In this document: positions 1 to 10,050 of the stretch, piece after piece
Position numbering within the stretch: position 1 is the stretch's first letter
How the letters are laid out: every line of letters begins with the position of its first letter
Origin: Chitinophagaceae bacterium
Lineage (GTDB): Bacteria > Bacteroidota > Bacteroidia > Chitinophagales > Chitinophagaceae
Direction: 5' to 3'
Assembly (NCBI GenBank): GCA_019638615.1
Contig: JAHBTL010000020.1
Coordinates: 1 to 64,000, forward strand
Length of the DNA: 64,000 bases
Notes under the pieces: generated by a model
What the model was told of the DNA's origin: nothing
The model's database searches: none
The model's input: the letters and a program-made list of their open reading frames with translations, nothing else
Position numbers and translations under genes: made by a program

Positions 1-16
1 GTGTCTCACCGACCGG
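1..16. repeat. right half of a palindromic hairpin cut by the window edge
   Basis: The window opens with GTGTCTCAC followed by CGACCGG. This matches the loop and right arm of the hairpin family described further on (arm, GTG, TCT, CAC, arm). The same right arm, CACCGACCGG, occurs at 54620-54629. The left arm would lie before base 1. Confidence 0.5.
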
Positions 17-153
17 AAAATTATACAAGGCGCGACAATTTGGAATGCACCCTAAATTTTCTTTTCGCAGAAATATAACATACATTGTAAATACTAAACA
101 GTATACAAGGTAAACATCAGCTATTTTTCCATAATAAATTACTTCCTGTTTAT

Positions 154-1782
154 ATGCAGTTACGATCAGCAATGCTCAAGCCGTTTCGGATTATTTTGTT
201 AATGCTATTGTGTTATGTCCAACCTCTATTCGCCCAAAAGTCAGTCGCGCCATGCAAGTTGAAACTGCTTGGTACCCGGAGTTGGATCCGCGTGCAATGG
301 GAGCATTGCGAAAGAGCGCAGCAAGGATATAATATCTTCTGGTCAACAAAGAATATTAAGCCCTCCAAACCACAGGCAGTTGTTGCTGCAAATACTACCC
401 GTCATTATATACAGGACTTGCAGCCGGAGCAAAAATATTTTGTATGGGTGGAATCGAAGAAAGCACATACCAAAAATAATATATCATACGGAGAAGTGGT
501 TACAACAAGGCAATGGACGCTTGACCCCGATGAAGCGAACCAATTGGACATACCCAGCTCAGCCGCGGTGCCCGAAGGCATGAAATTGTTCTGGCATGAT
601 GAGTTCAACGATGAATTATTGAATCGCAATAAATGGTCAACTAATTATTATTCTAACATTGACTATCTCTATAAGATCAATTTCAGTAAGATGAAGGCCG
701 ACAGCCTTCCCCAGCCGGCTTATATACTCAACGGGAAAACCATCAACCTCTTTACCAATGATACGCTGCCGGCAGAAGTGTACGATATAAAGAACAACAA
801 GAAGATATCTTCCATTCAAACCTACGACTGGGGAAAGAATGAGAGCCTGCTGGATAACGGTCGTGGTGGTTATTTTGAAGTGAGGGTAAAAAGAAGCAGC
901 ACTGGTAAACCACGCGGATTGAATACGGCTTTCTGGTTTGATTCGCCGGGGCCGGACCTGAAGTATTATCTTGAAGATGGGACAGTACTGGACGGGGTGA
1001 AAGGTATTCGTCCGAAAGGGCAGGTATTTGAAATAGATGTATTCGAATACCTGAATGCACAGTTTGTACTGCATGGTCACGTAGATACCAATGGGAGATT
1101 CCAGCGTAACCTGGCTACGCATATCGCGGAAGGATATAAGCATATAGATAATTGGGTGGTGCACGGCATGCTCTGGACGCCCACTTCCATTAAGCATTAT
1201 ATCAATGGAAATCTGATCAAAGAATATGCTGATAAAAATAAGATATATGCGCCCGACCATTTTATGAATGTGCTTTTAGGCAGCTATGGCGGAGGCGGCA
1301 CTGTGAATATGGAAGCAGACTATATCCGCGGCTATCAATGGCCGTTAGAGGGCAACAACGAATTGCCCAACGGCGGGGCGGAATACAGTAGCCATATCCT
1401 ACCGTGGGAAGGAACGGCTGTAGTCAGTCCTGCCGCTAGAAAATTGGGCAATAGCGGATTTGAGCTTGAGCCGGGGCAGGCCTTGTATCAATATGTTTAT
1501 CTTGATCATGCACAGGATTACCGGCTTACCTATTGGGTAAAAGGAGCCGGCAGCATTGAAGCGGCGATCAATAATATTACGCCGGTATCAGGAGCGTTTG
1601 AAGATAATACGCTGCAAACTGCTGAAGTCTCTTCTTTATTTACTGCACAAGATCTGTCATTTAAAACAGGCAAAGCGCATGAAAACAATATGAAAACGGT
1701 AAGGATTTCGTTTACCAATACAGGTAAGGGAACTGTTTTTCTCGACGATATTACCGTGGTAAAAAACAATAAGGGTAAATAA
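154..1782 (+). CDS. secreted GH16-type glycoside hydrolase with FN3 domain
   Basis: Secreted endo-glycosidase of the concanavalin-like GH16 fold, a family that cuts beta-1,3/1,4-glucans and some galactans; the substrate cannot be read from sequence. A signal peptide covers residues 1-27 (IILLMLLCYVQPLFA). Residues about 35-120 look like a fibronectin type III domain. The catalytic domain spans about 140-400. The family signature EIDVFE is at residues 293-298, which predicts nucleophile E293, D295 and acid/base E298. The last ~130 residues form a beta-rich, carbohydrate-binding-like domain. A second ATG at 172 (MLKPFRIIL) gives a tighter signal peptide and may be the true start. The gene stands alone and is followed by two hairpin repeats. 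Confidence 0.87.
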   Translation: MQLRSAMLKPFRIILLMLLCYVQPLFAQKSVAPCKLKLLGTRSWIRVQWEHCERAQQGYNIFWSTKNIKPSKPQAVVAANTTRHYIQDLQPEQKYFVWVESKKAHTKNNISYGEVVTTRQWTLDPDEANQLDIPSSAAVPEGMKLFWHDEFNDELLNRNKWSTNYYSNIDYLYKINFSKMKADSLPQPAYILNGKTINLFTNDTLPAEVYDIKNNKKISSIQTYDWGKNESLLDNGRGGYFEVRVKRSSTGKPRGLNTAFWFDSPGPDLKYYLEDGTVLDGVKGIRPKGQVFEIDVFEYLNAQFVLHGHVDTNGRFQRNLATHIAEGYKHIDNWVVHGMLWTPTSIKHYINGNLIKEYADKNKIYAPDHFMNVLLGSYGGGGTVNMEADYIRGYQWPLEGNNELPNGGAEYSSHILPWEGTAVVSPAARKLGNSGFELEPGQALYQYVYLDHAQDYRLTYWVKGAGSIEAAINNITPVSGAFEDNTLQTAEVSSLFTAQDLSFKTGKAHENNMKTVRISFTNTGKGTVFLDDITVVKNNKGK

Positions 1783-2110
1783 TCCGTATTACTTTTCAAA
1801 CAAAGTTGTTGCATTGGGCGTAGCCCCTGTGTTCCGGCATCACCAGCAACGATGGAGTATTTTAATGGCTTTTCGATACTGCTGCTGTTGTTGGTGAGGC
1901 TAGACCACAAAACCAACGCGCAGACACCAACAATGGGACTAATTAAATGAAGCCAGAAGAAGTGTCGATATTTGAAGTATTCGTTTCATTGTGTGGGGGC
2001 GGCTTAAAATAGCAGGCAACCTACTGTTAAACACTCGCCTTTATCAGCCTGTTTTTCAATCCCGCCTACAACCAACCTGCCCGTTAGCCGTACGCCGTTT
2101 TTTGCTATGA
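1783..2110. repeat. intergenic stretch with TTGTTGGTG-type repeats and a cassette-end-like segment
   Basis: About 330 bases without a gene. 1805-1862 is a copy of the 3' repeat family (ends CACCAGCAACGATGG, then an ATGGCTTTTC-like tail). 1888-1933 is a second hairpin with a 9-bp perfect stem, TTGTTGGTG (1888-1896) and CACCAACAA (1925-1933). 2036-2105, read on the minus strand just after the DUF6544 gene, begins CGTACGGCTAACGGGCAGG and ends with a GTTGCCTGC segment. This vaguely resembles the folded 3' end of an integron cassette; no integrase was seen. Confidence 0.45.
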
Positions 2111-2935
2111 TTAAAATTTTTCCGGTTTGTTGTACTCTATTGCTTTGACTTTAAATTTTGCATAGCTGTAATCGCCTTTTGCTAATTTCCAGATACCTTC
2201 AATAGCTGTTGGAATTATTATGTCATTTATTTCTTTGTAATCGCTTAGCTTTCCAACCCAGGGTTCTAAATTTTCATTTCCCATGTATCTCTCTGTTCGG
2301 AGTTGAGTTATTTCTCCAATGTCATTAAAATCCACAATGTAAAATATTGTCAAGCCTGCATAACTGAAAGTAAGTTTCGATGATGTGTTGTCAATAGACG
2401 TCCATTGCAAGTTTTCATCAGGTAAAAGATTTGTGGGAAACCAAACGCTTTCACCAAGCCAACGTAATAATTCTCCCTGATCTAGCTTTTCTCCTTTGCC
2501 GTCGGCAATATTGAAAATAGAAAAAAGTGAAACAACAAGCCTGCCTGTATCCCTAATATACATATCACGCGCCATAAACATAGATGTTACACCTTTCCAA
2601 ATAAAACCTGGTTTTTCAGTTGTAAAATATTGCTCTCCCTGAATGTCTACCCAATCTTTGTTTTGATTGGTTTTAAATTGTCCTGTGTGCGTAAGTCTTA
2701 CATAACTAATGTAAGGTTGTCCATTTTTCAAAACATGCCTGAAATAACGCTGCACTGGCTCAGGCAGGTTTGCAAGCATATTGTAATCAAAAGTTTTATT
2801 TGAAATGTCGCCTGATTGTGAGAAAAGTTGTTTGACTTCTTTGCTAAAGCGATTTGTCAAATTTATTTTTCCGATTATTAACACGGCTCCGATTAGTCCA
2901 ACAATAAATAAAATAATAAGCATGCATCGTTTCAT
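2111..2935 (-). CDS. DUF6544-like membrane-anchored protein
   Basis: Unknown function. It resembles the DUF6544/DUF6920 proteins by the phrase LPEPVQRYFRHVL near residue 55 and the conserved WKGV and YFTTEKPGF segments in the middle. One N-terminal transmembrane segment (residues 5-21) anchors a soluble domain of about 250 residues that should face the periplasm. The ATG at 2935 fits the hydrophobic segment. The gene is clearly more AT-rich than its neighbours, is isolated between oppositely or separately transcribed genes, and has a cassette-end-like tail at 2036-2105, so recent transfer is plausible. Family assignment is from memory of the motif. Confidence 0.6.
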   Translation of the reverse strand: MKRCMLIILFIVGLIGAVLIIGKINLTNRFSKEVKQLFSQSGDISNKTFDYNMLANLPEPVQRYFRHVLKNGQPYISYVRLTHTGQFKTNQNKDWVDIQGEQYFTTEKPGFIWKGVTSMFMARDMYIRDTGRLVVSLFSIFNIADGKGEKLDQGELLRWLGESVWFPTNLLPDENLQWTSIDNTSSKLTFSYAGLTIFYIVDFNDIGEITQLRTERYMGNENLEPWVGKLSDYKEINDIIIPTAIEGIWKLAKGDYSYAKFKVKAIEYNKPEKF

Positions 2936-3068
2936 TTGAGAGAGTCAATTTGCAGTCAACGCATAAATTTATATTATTCTCACCAAAATCCAACCTCCCA
3001 AACCACTCATGCAGCGTAATACGTTTTGTATTATAGTTCTATCACTAAAACAGTTTTCTCAAGACAGG

Positions 3069-4982
3069 CTATAACGCTGTAATCTTTATGTTGCTGATGT
3101 AAACCCGGTTTTCTTTTCCGTTCGTCGTATTCCGGAAATGAAAGGATGTGAATTGTGAGCCCTGCGGCAGCTCATTGTATCCCGGAATGGTCTTGCCGTA
3201 TTTATCCAGCACCGTTATCTCTTTACCATCTACAAAACCTTTTACCTGGTTGCCTTTTTTAGTGATGACAACATGTACTTTATTTTGTTTGTTGGTAAAA
3301 TCCATGTTCGGCGCCGATACACCTGCATAACGGATATTGCCGGGCATACCTTTATAAGTGGCCTGTATGCTGCTGCCCCCGGTGGGATTCGTTGTCCATT
3401 TACTATGGCCGGCTTTAATGTTGAAATCAATATTTACCGGGTTGGGTGAATTGGTTTCATCACCGTTGGCAGTGAGCACCTTGTTATTGATGTTCAGTTG
3501 CAAAGCTCCGCCAGTATTGGTGGTAAAGTCAGCGCAGGCCACGTCAAACTCAAACTGAAAATCTTTTGGCAAGGGCCTTTTAAAATTGGTGGGTATCAGG
3601 TATTGCGCTGTTCGTATATCCAGCCATTTTCCGGTCAGTCCCTCAGGAGTAACCACCAGGCTGGGTTCGCCTGCATTATGGAAATACCATCCCTGCGGCT
3701 TCTGCCCTGCATTGTTGGCGGAAAAATCATCAAAATAATGGACACCGGCGGGGAGCTTAGCTGCAGGGGCATTCCGCCTGCTCTTCTCCATTTTCAGTTG
3801 GGCGATATTTTCTTTTTGTGCTTCGGGGTTCAGCAGGGTATATGGCTTGTTATTGTTTTTTTCCGGGGCAAAAAAATAATTATAAACATAGTCGAAATTA
3901 AAATGGGTGATCATGCTGCGGTGAATTTCTCTTGAATAAGGGAGGTATTGAATATCGGTGGGCATCCAGCCGATGCAGATCCATAAAGGTTGGTCTTGTT
4001 TACTTTTTTGCAATACATCGTCTTCATAGGTATAGATACCATAAGTGTTGTTTTTAAAACGTTGCGCATCTTCCATATCAAAAATATCATCGCCATTGTA
4101 AATATTGATCATTTCAATTCCGTTACTATTTTTGAATCCGGCAGGTACCTGTAAGCTATTGCTATATTGTTTTTTTAGCTTTTCAAGATTAGCCTTCCAT
4201 TTTGGCAGTACGGTTTCGTCAAAGCGTTTGTATTCTTGCTGCAGGCTTTCCGGGCGATGGCCAAAAGTTGATTTTAATTTGTTTTTTGCTACTGTAATTT
4301 CTGCCGGAATGGACTGTTCAATCATATCCAGTACTTCACCCCTTGTAAGCTGCCTGATGGGCAATTTATTATTGGGCGCTAAGTAAACGGCTACTCCCGG
4401 CTGGCAACCATCGCCGTCACAACCATAGTATTGAATAATATATTTACCAATTTGCGGGTGGCTTTCCAATTGCAGTTGCTTTACGAATGCATTTTTCCTT
4501 TCGCTGCTGCCCTTAAAGGCTTTTTCAATTTCCGGCGACCGCCGCGTAAAAACGGGCCGGCCGGGAATGGTAAGCATCCGGACAGGTTCTGCATCTAAAA
4601 GATGGTTGGTAAGAATATAAACGGGATTGGCCGAGTGGGGGGTTCTTATTACTTTTTTACCGGTATTGTCCCAGGTGGCTTTCCACATCTCCGCATTAAC
4701 GCCTACTGCATAAGGGCTCGCCTCGCCTTTATCATTAGGCTCCGCTATGGCAAATGTTTTGTCAATAGCGCCGATGGGAATATAGCTTTTGCGTATCCAC
4801 TGCATGAAAACATCGGGCAGCTTTTGCTGGTAGGGCGTAAATGTGCGGGGATAGGCAGATGGCTTAAGAGGCATATAATTTTGCCAGGCAAATACACTGT
4901 CTTCCAACGCATGGTCTTTGCTCTGTTGCGCTGCAGCGCTAACTACGGCAGCAGCAAACAAAATGGAGAAAATTATTTTCAT
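3069..4982 (-). CDS. secreted protein with C-terminal concanavalin-like domain
   Basis: Function not recognised. A signal peptide spans residues 1-18 (IIFSILFAAAVVSAAA). The first ~400 residues match no family I know; they contain the motif YYGCDGDGC near residue 187, whose paired cysteines may form a disulfide. Residues about 415-637 begin with FDDFSANNAGQKPQGW and read as a jelly-roll domain of the LamG/DUF1080 type, with FQFEFDV and FHFRNT strands. It is the last gene of a minus-strand group: the upstream TPR gene ends 8 bases away and a lipoprotein gene starts the set. The three products are probably exported together and act at the cell surface. Confidence 0.75.
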   Translation of the reverse strand: MKIIFSILFAAAVVSAAAQQSKDHALEDSVFAWQNYMPLKPSAYPRTFTPYQQKLPDVFMQWIRKSYIPIGAIDKTFAIAEPNDKGEASPYAVGVNAEMWKATWDNTGKKVIRTPHSANPVYILTNHLLDAEPVRMLTIPGRPVFTRRSPEIEKAFKGSSERKNAFVKQLQLESHPQIGKYIIQYYGCDGDGCQPGVAVYLAPNNKLPIRQLTRGEVLDMIEQSIPAEITVAKNKLKSTFGHRPESLQQEYKRFDETVLPKWKANLEKLKKQYSNSLQVPAGFKNSNGIEMINIYNGDDIFDMEDAQRFKNNTYGIYTYEDDVLQKSKQDQPLWICIGWMPTDIQYLPYSREIHRSMITHFNFDYVYNYFFAPEKNNNKPYTLLNPEAQKENIAQLKMEKSRRNAPAAKLPAGVHYFDDFSANNAGQKPQGWYFHNAGEPSLVVTPEGLTGKWLDIRTAQYLIPTNFKRPLPKDFQFEFDVACADFTTNTGGALQLNINNKVLTANGDETNSPNPVNIDFNIKAGHSKWTTNPTGGSSIQATYKGMPGNIRYAGVSAPNMDFTNKQNKVHVVITKKGNQVKGFVDGKEITVLDKYGKTIPGYNELPQGSQFTSFHFRNTTNGKENRVYISNIKITAL

Positions 4983-4990
4983 ATGTGTAT

Positions 4991-7156
4991 TTAAAAATTA
5001 GTGACCGTTATGCCTTTTAACGCACCCGTACCGTAAACGCTGCCCTGTCCACTTATGATGCTGATACTGGCTTCTATACCGGCTTCTATAGTCATATCAT
5101 GAACATCTTTTCCTGCTATGCTTCCATGTTCTTCCATTCCCTTATCGTTTACATTAAAACCTGCTCCCACTTTTACTTCTCCTGTGAGTTTAACATCTTT
5201 CACTCCCCGGCGGTTCATTTCTATTTCTATGGCTGCACCTATCTTGGCTTCCACTTTTAACGGGCCTTTTTCTATTTTATCACCTAAACCTTTCTCTGCA
5301 CTAATTTTTATGGTGCTGCTTATGTAGGTATCGCCTTCGGCACGTTCAAAATCATCTGTACGGGTGTATTGCAAAAATTTTATATTAAAAGTTGAAGTCA
5401 AACGACTGCAGTTACTTGAAAATTTGACGACGCCTAAATCTGTTTCGCTATTGTATTCACAATGCACGTCATCAAAATTTTGTAGCCTGGTCAGCTCCGG
5501 CTCCTCATCGGTATCAGTATTACAGGAATACTCATTGAGCGTTATGGAAACAAAGGGAAAACCTGAACCATAAGCCGGTGCGCCAAAACCTTTTTTCAGA
5601 AAACTGAGCCATTCTATCTGGTAATTTAATTTAGCTACCTGGAATTCATCGGGCCACATCATATACATGGTATAGTGTGCGGATTCATTGATCATTTCTT
5701 TTTTAAGTGTTAAAGCATCCAGGTACAGCGCCTGCAACCTGCCATTAATATCTTTCAGGTATTTATCCGTAACAGCTTTGTATTTGGGACAATAGGCCTC
5801 ATTGGCTCTGTGAGAACCGGTTTGGTTTTCGTCTTCTTTGCGCAGTTTTTTCATTTGCTCGTCATAAGCCTTTTTTAGCTGTAAGGATTCCTGTGCGTAA
5901 AGGTTCAGGCGGGAACTGTAGGCTTCGATTTTTCTTTGCGCCAGGTGCATGCTTGCTTTTAATTTTTTCGTAGCCCTGGTGGCGTATATGGGTACTACAA
6001 GCATTTGTCCATTTGCACCCGGGTTAGCCTGGGCCGATTTTATATAGGCCACATTTTCGATCATCCTTTGTTGCTGTCCTTTCATGGCTGCATCCTCAGC
6101 ATCTTTTTTCAGCCTGGATAAGCTGTTTATTTTTTCATCTACCTGTTCATAAAACGATTTCCATTCTATTTCCGCATGTATACATCCAGGGGAACTCATG
6201 GGAAAATAAGGAGAACGAAATCCGTCTAAATTCAAACCGTCGGTTTTGCGGCGTGGTGGCAATATGTATTGGGTATGCGATAGTTTCTCACCCAGCTTTG
6301 CCAGCTTTTCTTCCTTCTCCTCTGTATAGGCATGTTGAATGGATTTTTTTACTGCATCTTTTGCCTTTTCAATATTTCCTTTGCTTTCCGCAATGGCTGC
6401 CTTTGCCATATTGGCCTGCGGGTGAAAAGCGTAAAGCGCAATAGCACTGTCTAAATATTTTTCAGCCTTTATCAGCTCACCCAACCCCAGCCAGGCCTGC
6501 CCCAGGTTGTTGAGCAGCGTACTGTTTTTGGGAAATTTTGCATTGAGATTATTAAGAATCGGAATAGCAAGATGCTCTCCGCCCTGCATGGAAAGCATGG
6601 CGGCATAGTTGCTGAGGTTGTCAATATTTGCAGGAGCATCGGTGCATACTTTTCCCAGCACATACAAAGCCATCTTTGGCTTGCCGGTTAGCCAAAATGC
6701 GGCAGCCATATTGCCCGCTTCATGACTGCTTTTAGAGTTGGATTGAATGTAGCTGTATATCTGATCACCCATTTTTACCAGTGCTGCGTCAAGCGTTTCC
6801 ATTATTTTTTTCTGGATGGCAGCAATATAGGTTTCCATACGGGCGTCAGTAACCGCTTTGGGTATGGAGGCTACACGCGCCGCATCTCTTTTGGGCACAA
6901 CACGGTCTTCGTCCTCCCGGGCTTTAGCCAGTTGCCTGTCGGAAACTTTGGGCGGGTTTTTAAAGTCCGGCATTTTAATGCCCAGGCTGTCCATCATTTT
7001 TTTATCATCTTCGCTCAGCTCGCCCATCATCTTCTGTGCTTCTTTCATCATCTCCTCCATTTCTTTTTGTGTAGGCGGCTTTTCGGTTTGCTTTTTCTGT
7101 GCAAATACTGCACTTGCGGCAAAGAGGATGATAACAATCAGTACTATTTTTTTCAT
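4991..7156 (-). CDS. secreted TPR-repeat protein
   Basis: A 721-residue exported protein of unknown role. The signal peptide is residues 1-19 (IVLIVIILFAASAVFA). A Lys/Glu/Met-rich helical stretch (residues 20-75) is followed by tetratricopeptide repeats at about 150-270 (NNLGQAWLGLGELIKAEKYL is a clear repeat). A long helical, Lys/Gln-rich region spans about 340-490, and the final 200 residues are beta-rich and glycine-rich (VKVGAGFN, GSVYGTGALKG). TPRs normally hold partner proteins, so it may scaffold the products of the flanking genes. It is the middle gene of the three-gene group, with gaps of 36 and 8 bases. Confidence 0.8.
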   Translation of the reverse strand: MKKIVLIVIILFAASAVFAQKKQTEKPPTQKEMEEMMKEAQKMMGELSEDDKKMMDSLGIKMPDFKNPPKVSDRQLAKAREDEDRVVPKRDAARVASIPKAVTDARMETYIAAIQKKIMETLDAALVKMGDQIYSYIQSNSKSSHEAGNMAAAFWLTGKPKMALYVLGKVCTDAPANIDNLSNYAAMLSMQGGEHLAIPILNNLNAKFPKNSTLLNNLGQAWLGLGELIKAEKYLDSAIALYAFHPQANMAKAAIAESKGNIEKAKDAVKKSIQHAYTEEKEEKLAKLGEKLSHTQYILPPRRKTDGLNLDGFRSPYFPMSSPGCIHAEIEWKSFYEQVDEKINSLSRLKKDAEDAAMKGQQQRMIENVAYIKSAQANPGANGQMLVVPIYATRATKKLKASMHLAQRKIEAYSSRLNLYAQESLQLKKAYDEQMKKLRKEDENQTGSHRANEAYCPKYKAVTDKYLKDINGRLQALYLDALTLKKEMINESAHYTMYMMWPDEFQVAKLNYQIEWLSFLKKGFGAPAYGSGFPFVSITLNEYSCNTDTDEEPELTRLQNFDDVHCEYNSETDLGVVKFSSNCSRLTSTFNIKFLQYTRTDDFERAEGDTYISSTIKISAEKGLGDKIEKGPLKVEAKIGAAIEIEMNRRGVKDVKLTGEVKVGAGFNVNDKGMEEHGSIAGKDVHDMTIEAGIEASISIISGQGSVYGTGALKGITVTNF

Positions 7157-7192
7157 GACTTTATCTTTTATAATAGCAGTATCTCCGGCTCA

Positions 7193-7945
7193 TTACTTAT
7201 TATAAAAAGGATTTCCACCAATAAAAACAAGTTCGCTGGTAGCTGTCACCTTATTGCTCAATGCGCCGCTGAATGCTTTGGTAATTTTCCTGCCGTCTGC
7301 ATAATTCAGTATCAGCGTAAAGTTTTTTATTTCGTAGGTGCCGTTTCCCGGAGCCCGTTCCGGGTATTGATCGGGCATTGTAAAATTGGTAACGAATGCA
7401 CCCATATCATTGAAAGTGCCGTTAGCCGTAAACTCGATCATTGGCTGTGCCTGGTTGGCACTATAGGGATAATTTCCGCCGGTTGACCAGCCCGGAATGC
7501 CATTCACATATTTACCGGAAAGCTTTACCCCATCCACTGAAGCCAGCTTATATAAACGGTTGGTATGGCCGACTTTTTCCAATTCAGTTTCGCTTATCTT
7601 TTTTACCTCGATGGTTTCATAGGGGTTGGTAAAAGCTCCTGTATTACCGTTCATGGTAAAAGTTCCCCAGGTGCCACCGGCCTGATTTTTAGAAAAGGTC
7701 AGGAACCCTTCTCCCGGAAGCTGGTTGAAATAATCTCCATTGGACAGTACAATCTTCCAGTCTATATTAGCCCAGTTGCCGGTTGAACCGGTTTTAAGTC
7801 CCATCCATATCTCAAAATCCGGCTTACCGTCACCGGTATCATTATCGTCTGTTGCTTTTTCACAGGAGGCGTTTATGAAAGTGAGCATTGTCAGAACGAG
7901 CATCATTATTTGTTTCGTGATATTCATAATAAGAGGTTTAAGCAT
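7193..7945 (-). CDS. predicted lipoprotein of unknown function
   Basis: A 250-residue predicted lipoprotein; no family recognised. A hydrophobic leader ends in FINASCEK, so the cysteine near residue 29 is the likely lipidation site, although Asn at -3 is unusual. A second ATG at 7927 (MNITKQIMM) gives a more normal leader and could be the real start. The mature part is beta-rich with many Gly and Asn residues (WKIVLSNGDYF, GKYVNGIPGW) and may be a small jelly roll. It is the first gene of the minus-strand operon running to 3069 and is divergent from the sensor kinase at 8083, which makes regulation by that kinase pair plausible. Confidence 0.7.
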   Translation of the reverse strand: MLKPLIMNITKQIMMLVLTMLTFINASCEKATDDNDTGDGKPDFEIWMGLKTGSTGNWANIDWKIVLSNGDYFNQLPGEGFLTFSKNQAGGTWGTFTMNGNTGAFTNPYETIEVKKISETELEKVGHTNRLYKLASVDGVKLSGKYVNGIPGWSTGGNYPYSANQAQPMIEFTANGTFNDMGAFVTNFTMPDQYPERAPGNGTYEIKNFTLILNYADGRKITKAFSGALSNKVTATSELVFIGGNPFYNK

Positions 7946-8082
7946 TAAAACATTTTTTTTACGGTGTAAAATTGTTCTATTTTAATACCGGCATCAATCC
8001 CTGAAAATGTGGTTTCTGGCTGAGGAAAAAATCACCTGAAAGGGGGATTGACCAGGGTGTTTAACTAATATTAATTTGCAGG

Positions 8083-10050
8083 ATGAGAGTATGGCCTTTT
8101 ATTTTGGCTTTTTGTTTTTTGCATACGGCTGCCGGATTCGGGCAGGGTGTATATGTAAATGAATTGAAAGCCATCATTCAGCAGAACAGGGAGGACAGTG
8201 CAAGCGCATCGGCGTACAACTGGTTAGTGTTTATGGGAAAAGATTATGGTATTCCTTATACTGATACCGATGCCATGATTGACAAAGCCCTGCAAATAAG
8301 TCAACACATTCATAATAAAACACAAACCTCGTTTGCATTGCTGAACCAGGCTTTGAAAATGTCGGGCAACGGGAAATATGATACTGCACTGTATACTGCC
8401 AATACTGCAAAAGATATTTTAAGCAAAACGGATACTTTAAAAAACGATGCGCTGTTATCTGTTTATTATTTTACAAAAGGGATGATACTGTTGCCGCAGG
8501 GATCATTTAAAGAAGAGACCTTAGCGAGTTTTTTAAAGGCGCTGGCATTATCGAAAAAAACAAACCATCCTTATCTCACGGCAGCTTGTTACAGTGCTGT
8601 GAGTAAGGCTTATGATTATCTCCGGCAATTTGAATATGAAATTGATAACAATAAAGCCTTCCTGGCTTTTGCACTCAGCGTTCCGGTGGATTCTTTAATT
8701 CTTGCAAAAGCCTATAATAACGCCGGCGCTGCTTACCTGAATGCGGGTGATAAAACCAATGCTGCAAAATATTTCAACTACTTTGAGCAACTGCTGCCCC
8801 GCCTGCAAAGCCCTTACCTGTTATGGTTGTCTTACAACAATAAAGCACACCGCCTGATGGAAGACGGGCAATACAGCCAGGCCGCAGCATATGCGTTGCA
8901 GGGGATTGAAATTGCAAAAGCAAACAACTTATCGCCTTTTGATAAGCTGGCTACTTACTATCTTTTAGGGTATATACATTACTTAAACAACGATTTTACA
9001 AAAAGTAAATCGTACATGGATACTACTTATATGATCGCGGACGAAGTGGGTTCAAAAGAATATGTAATGTATGCAGCAAGCGGCATGGCAGAAATTGAGG
9101 GTAAGCGGGGCAATTATAAATCGGCCGCGGACTATTTAACACTACAGTTGCAATTGTCCGATAGTATTTCTAATGAGCGATCAAAGATCAATGCTAATTT
9201 TTTAAATATTGAATATCAGTCGGCGCAAAAAGAAGCACAGATAAAGCTACAGGAAGCGAGCATCAGTAAAAAAAATATACTCAATTATATTTTATTTGGC
9301 AGCGCAATAGCATTAGCTGCTATATTATTGCTCTCTTACCGGAACTATAGCAGCCGCCAGAAGCTGCAACAACAGCGCATTGCAGAGCTGGAAACCGAGA
9401 AACAATTATTAGCCACACAATCGCTGTTGAAAGGCCAGGAAGATGAACGCAGCCGCATGGCTAAAGACCTGCACGATGGGTTGGGCGGTATGCTGAGCGG
9501 CGTAAAATTACAATTAGGAGCCATGAAAGGTAATCTGATATTAACAGAAGAGAACGGCATACTGTTCAATAATGCCCTTCACAAATTAGATGAATCCATA
9601 TCGGAAATGCGCCGGGTGGCACATAATATGATGCCGGAAGCATTGATAAAGCTGGGATTGCAGCAGGCTTTGCAGGATTATTGCGATGGCATTAACGCAT
9701 CGCGTAGCCTTACTGTAAATACCGGGTTTTACGGGCTGAAGCAAAGGATGGATGCAGCTACGGAGGTAACGGTATACCGTATTGTACAGGAGCTGGTGAA
9801 CAATGCGGTAAAGCATGCGGCCGCATCTAACGTGCTGGTGCAGGTAATGCGACAGGATCAGTCGCTGAATATTACCGTGGAAGATAACGGTAAAGGCTTT
9901 GATGCCACTCATTGGAAGGAAAAGCATACTGCAGGTTTGCAGAATATACTTTCGAGGGTGCATTACCTGGGAGGGCGTATGGATATCCAGTCGCAGCCAG
10001 GCAAAGGTACTTCGGTGTATGTGGAATGCATAATTGAAAGCAATGGATAA
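8083..10050 (+). CDS. TPR-containing sensor histidine kinase (NarX/DesK class)
   Basis: Membrane sensor kinase that should phosphorylate the regulator encoded immediately downstream. After a signal peptide (residues 1-20) the exported sensor part is built from TPR-like helices (about 60-400). A single transmembrane segment lies near 405-425 (ILFGSAIALAAILLLSY), then a coiled coil. The HisKA_3 dimerisation domain contains DERSRMAKDLHDGLGG with the phospho-accepting H464. The ATPase domain has the N box ELVNNAVKHA at about 570 and the G1 box VEDNGKGFD. The stop codon overlaps the start of the regulator by 8 bases. It is divergent from the operon at 7945-3069. Confidence 0.93.
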   Translation: MRVWPFILAFCFLHTAAGFGQGVYVNELKAIIQQNREDSASASAYNWLVFMGKDYGIPYTDTDAMIDKALQISQHIHNKTQTSFALLNQALKMSGNGKYDTALYTANTAKDILSKTDTLKNDALLSVYYFTKGMILLPQGSFKEETLASFLKALALSKKTNHPYLTAACYSAVSKAYDYLRQFEYEIDNNKAFLAFALSVPVDSLILAKAYNNAGAAYLNAGDKTNAAKYFNYFEQLLPRLQSPYLLWLSYNNKAHRLMEDGQYSQAAAYALQGIEIAKANNLSPFDKLATYYLLGYIHYLNNDFTKSKSYMDTTYMIADEVGSKEYVMYAASGMAEIEGKRGNYKSAADYLTLQLQLSDSISNERSKINANFLNIEYQSAQKEAQIKLQEASISKKNILNYILFGSAIALAAILLLSYRNYSSRQKLQQQRIAELETEKQLLATQSLLKGQEDERSRMAKDLHDGLGGMLSGVKLQLGAMKGNLILTEENGILFNNALHKLDESISEMRRVAHNMMPEALIKLGLQQALQDYCDGINASRSLTVNTGFYGLKQRMDAATEVTVYRIVQELVNNAVKHAAASNVLVQVMRQDQSLNITVEDNGKGFDATHWKEKHTAGLQNILSRVHYLGGRMDIQSQPGKGTSVYVECIIESNG